Positions 6,012-6,421 of a DNA stretch of 6,421 nt are shown here, one piece after another. A program made the translations under genes and the position numbers. The DNA is from Planctomycetota bacterium (lineage in GTDB: Bacteria; Planctomycetota; UBA1135; GCA-002686595), in the NCBI GenBank assembly GCA_029212955.1, contig JARGOW010000232.1:1-6421 (forward strand), in the 5' to 3' direction. Below the pieces are notes generated by a model that ran no database searches, was not told where the DNA came from, and saw only the letters and a program-made list of their open reading frames with translations. Position 1 is the stretch's first letter; each line of letters opens with the position of its first letter.

Positions 6012-6199
6012 GGAAACAGTTCCTTTGGATGGAGGCCAGGCCTCGGGAGTCTTGGGGTTTGTATCGTGGGTGGACCGGGAAGTGCGGCTTGGAGAACCGG
6101 CCGCACTGGGCCCATCCCACGGGTTCATTTTACAGGATCTGTGGCTCAGGGGAGACGGTGCTCCCCTGGGGCCTTCGCATTGGTCAATCCGGGCTGGAA
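6012..6199 (-). other. Intergenic region between fabF and the small helical-protein gene
   Basis: This 188-bp stretch has no gene I support if the GTG start at 6011 is right. It holds the 8-bp hairpin at 6147-6168 and the AAAGGA ribosome binding site just before 6011. A TAAAAT (-10-like) lies next to the ATG at 6128, but no matching -35 is seen at 16-18 bp. Confidence 0.5.
6147..6168 (-). repeat. Perfect 8-bp hairpin downstream of fabF
   Basis: CAGGGGAG-CACCGT-CTCCCCTG on the minus strand forms a GC-rich perfect stem of 8 bp with a 6-nt loop, starting 31 nt after the fabF stop. The sequence after it (AGCCACAGATCC) lacks a U-tract, so it is not a standard intrinsic terminator. It may stabilise the fabF mRNA end or cause pausing. 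Confidence 0.55.
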
Positions 6200-6421
6200 T
6201 CAGTCCGGGATGCCGATGCAAATCGATACGTTGTGTCCACCGAAGCCCAATGAGTTGCAGAGCGCGTTGCGAACTTTCATCTCTCTGGCTGCACCGGGAA
6301 CGTAGTCCCGGTCGCCCGGGGGATCGGGGGTGGTGTAGTTGCGGGACGGGTGAACGACTCCGTCGTGCACCGCCAGGGCGGTGTAAACCTGCTCCACACC
6401 GGTGGCGGCGCCGAGCAAGTG
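6200..6421 (-). CDS. fabF: Beta-ketoacyl-ACP synthase II, C-terminal part (5' end outside window)
   Basis: Condensing enzyme of type II fatty-acid elongation, cytoplasmic, joining malonyl-ACP to a growing acyl-ACP. Only the last 73 codons are present, ending in TGA. The first codon at the edge is His, followed by LLGAATGVEQ; this matches the family motif TGHLLGAAG, in which His (His340 in E. coli FabF) is part of the Cys-His-His active site. Further matches are a TALAVHDGVVHPSRNYTTPD segment (family: NLDNPD), DYVPGAARE and the terminal glycine-rich NSLGFGGHNVSI. The frame enters the window from the edge. The FabB/FabF distinction and any polyketide-synthase role cannot be settled from this fragment, but FabF fits best. 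Confidence 0.93.
   Translation of the reverse strand, partial: HLLGAATGVEQVYTALAVHDGVVHPSRNYTTPDPPGDRDYVPGAAREMKVRNALCNSLGFGGHNVSICIGIPD

Noticed and set aside
6012..6221. Longer start of the small helical protein at 6221
   Set aside because: It would overlap the fabF end and translate through the perfect hairpin as low-complexity sequence; starts at 6011 or 6128 are better.
5667..6305. Plus-strand open frame (212 codons) with hydrophobic segments opposite the small helical-protein gene and fabF
   Set aside because: The hydrophobic look is what antisense reading of a charged helical protein gives, and it continues into the clearly coding fabF end.
1..6421. CRISPR array, insertion sequence, prophage or integron signals
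   Set aside because: No regularly spaced repeats, terminal inverted repeats, transposase or integrase motifs were found; the region reads as ordinary chromosome.

Overview
This is a GC-rich bacterial window in which every gene I can support lies on the minus strand, so transcription runs from the high coordinates to position 1. The best taxonomic guess is a member of the Planctomycetota, possibly an uncultured lineage. This rests on three things: an ECF sigma factor carrying a membrane helix and a carboxypeptidase-regulatory-like domain, an eukaryote-type UDPGP pyrophosphorylase used as a cell-wall precursor enzyme, and generally weak Shine-Dalgarno sequences. It is an inference from gene style; no marker such as rRNA is present.

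Layout, in transcription order. (1) 6421-6200: the last 73 codons of a beta-ketoacyl-ACP synthase II (fabF), cut by the window edge at the position of a catalytic histidine. (2) 6199-6012: a spacer with a perfect 8-bp hairpin. (3) About 6011-5679: a small, helical protein that I do not recognise. (4) 5568-4183: a UAP1/AGX-like UDP-sugar pyrophosphorylase, overlapping by 4 bp (ATGA) the next gene, (5) D-alanine--D-alanine ligase (ddl, 4186-3065), followed after 7 bp by (6) dihydrodipicolinate reductase (dapB, 3057-2341). (7) 2263-2178: tRNA-Leu(CAA), with the CCA encoded. (8) 2089-1382: a histidine-kinase-like protein whose ATP-binding half looks degenerate. (9) 1234 to the left edge: an ECF-type sigma factor fused to a transmembrane helix and an extracytoplasmic carboxypeptidase-regulatory-like region. 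It is open at the edge and was read by translating the minus strand by hand: 411 codons without a stop.

How the genes fit together. Genes 4-6 form a tight operon that would supply three separate peptidoglycan precursors: UDP-GlcNAc (probable product of the pyrophosphorylase), D-Ala-D-Ala (Ddl), and tetrahydrodipicolinate leading to lysine and meso-diaminopimelate (DapB). Genes 8 and 9 look like a signalling pair downstream of the tRNA: a kinase-like protein without recognisable catalytic boxes, and a sigma factor that appears to be tied to the membrane with a sensor-like domain outside.

The most interesting object is the sigma-membrane-ectodomain fusion. Its sigma region 4 is well formed, but the segment where region 2.4 should be lacks the usual basic residues. 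I saw no CRISPR array, insertion sequence, integrase, attachment site or toxin-antitoxin pair.
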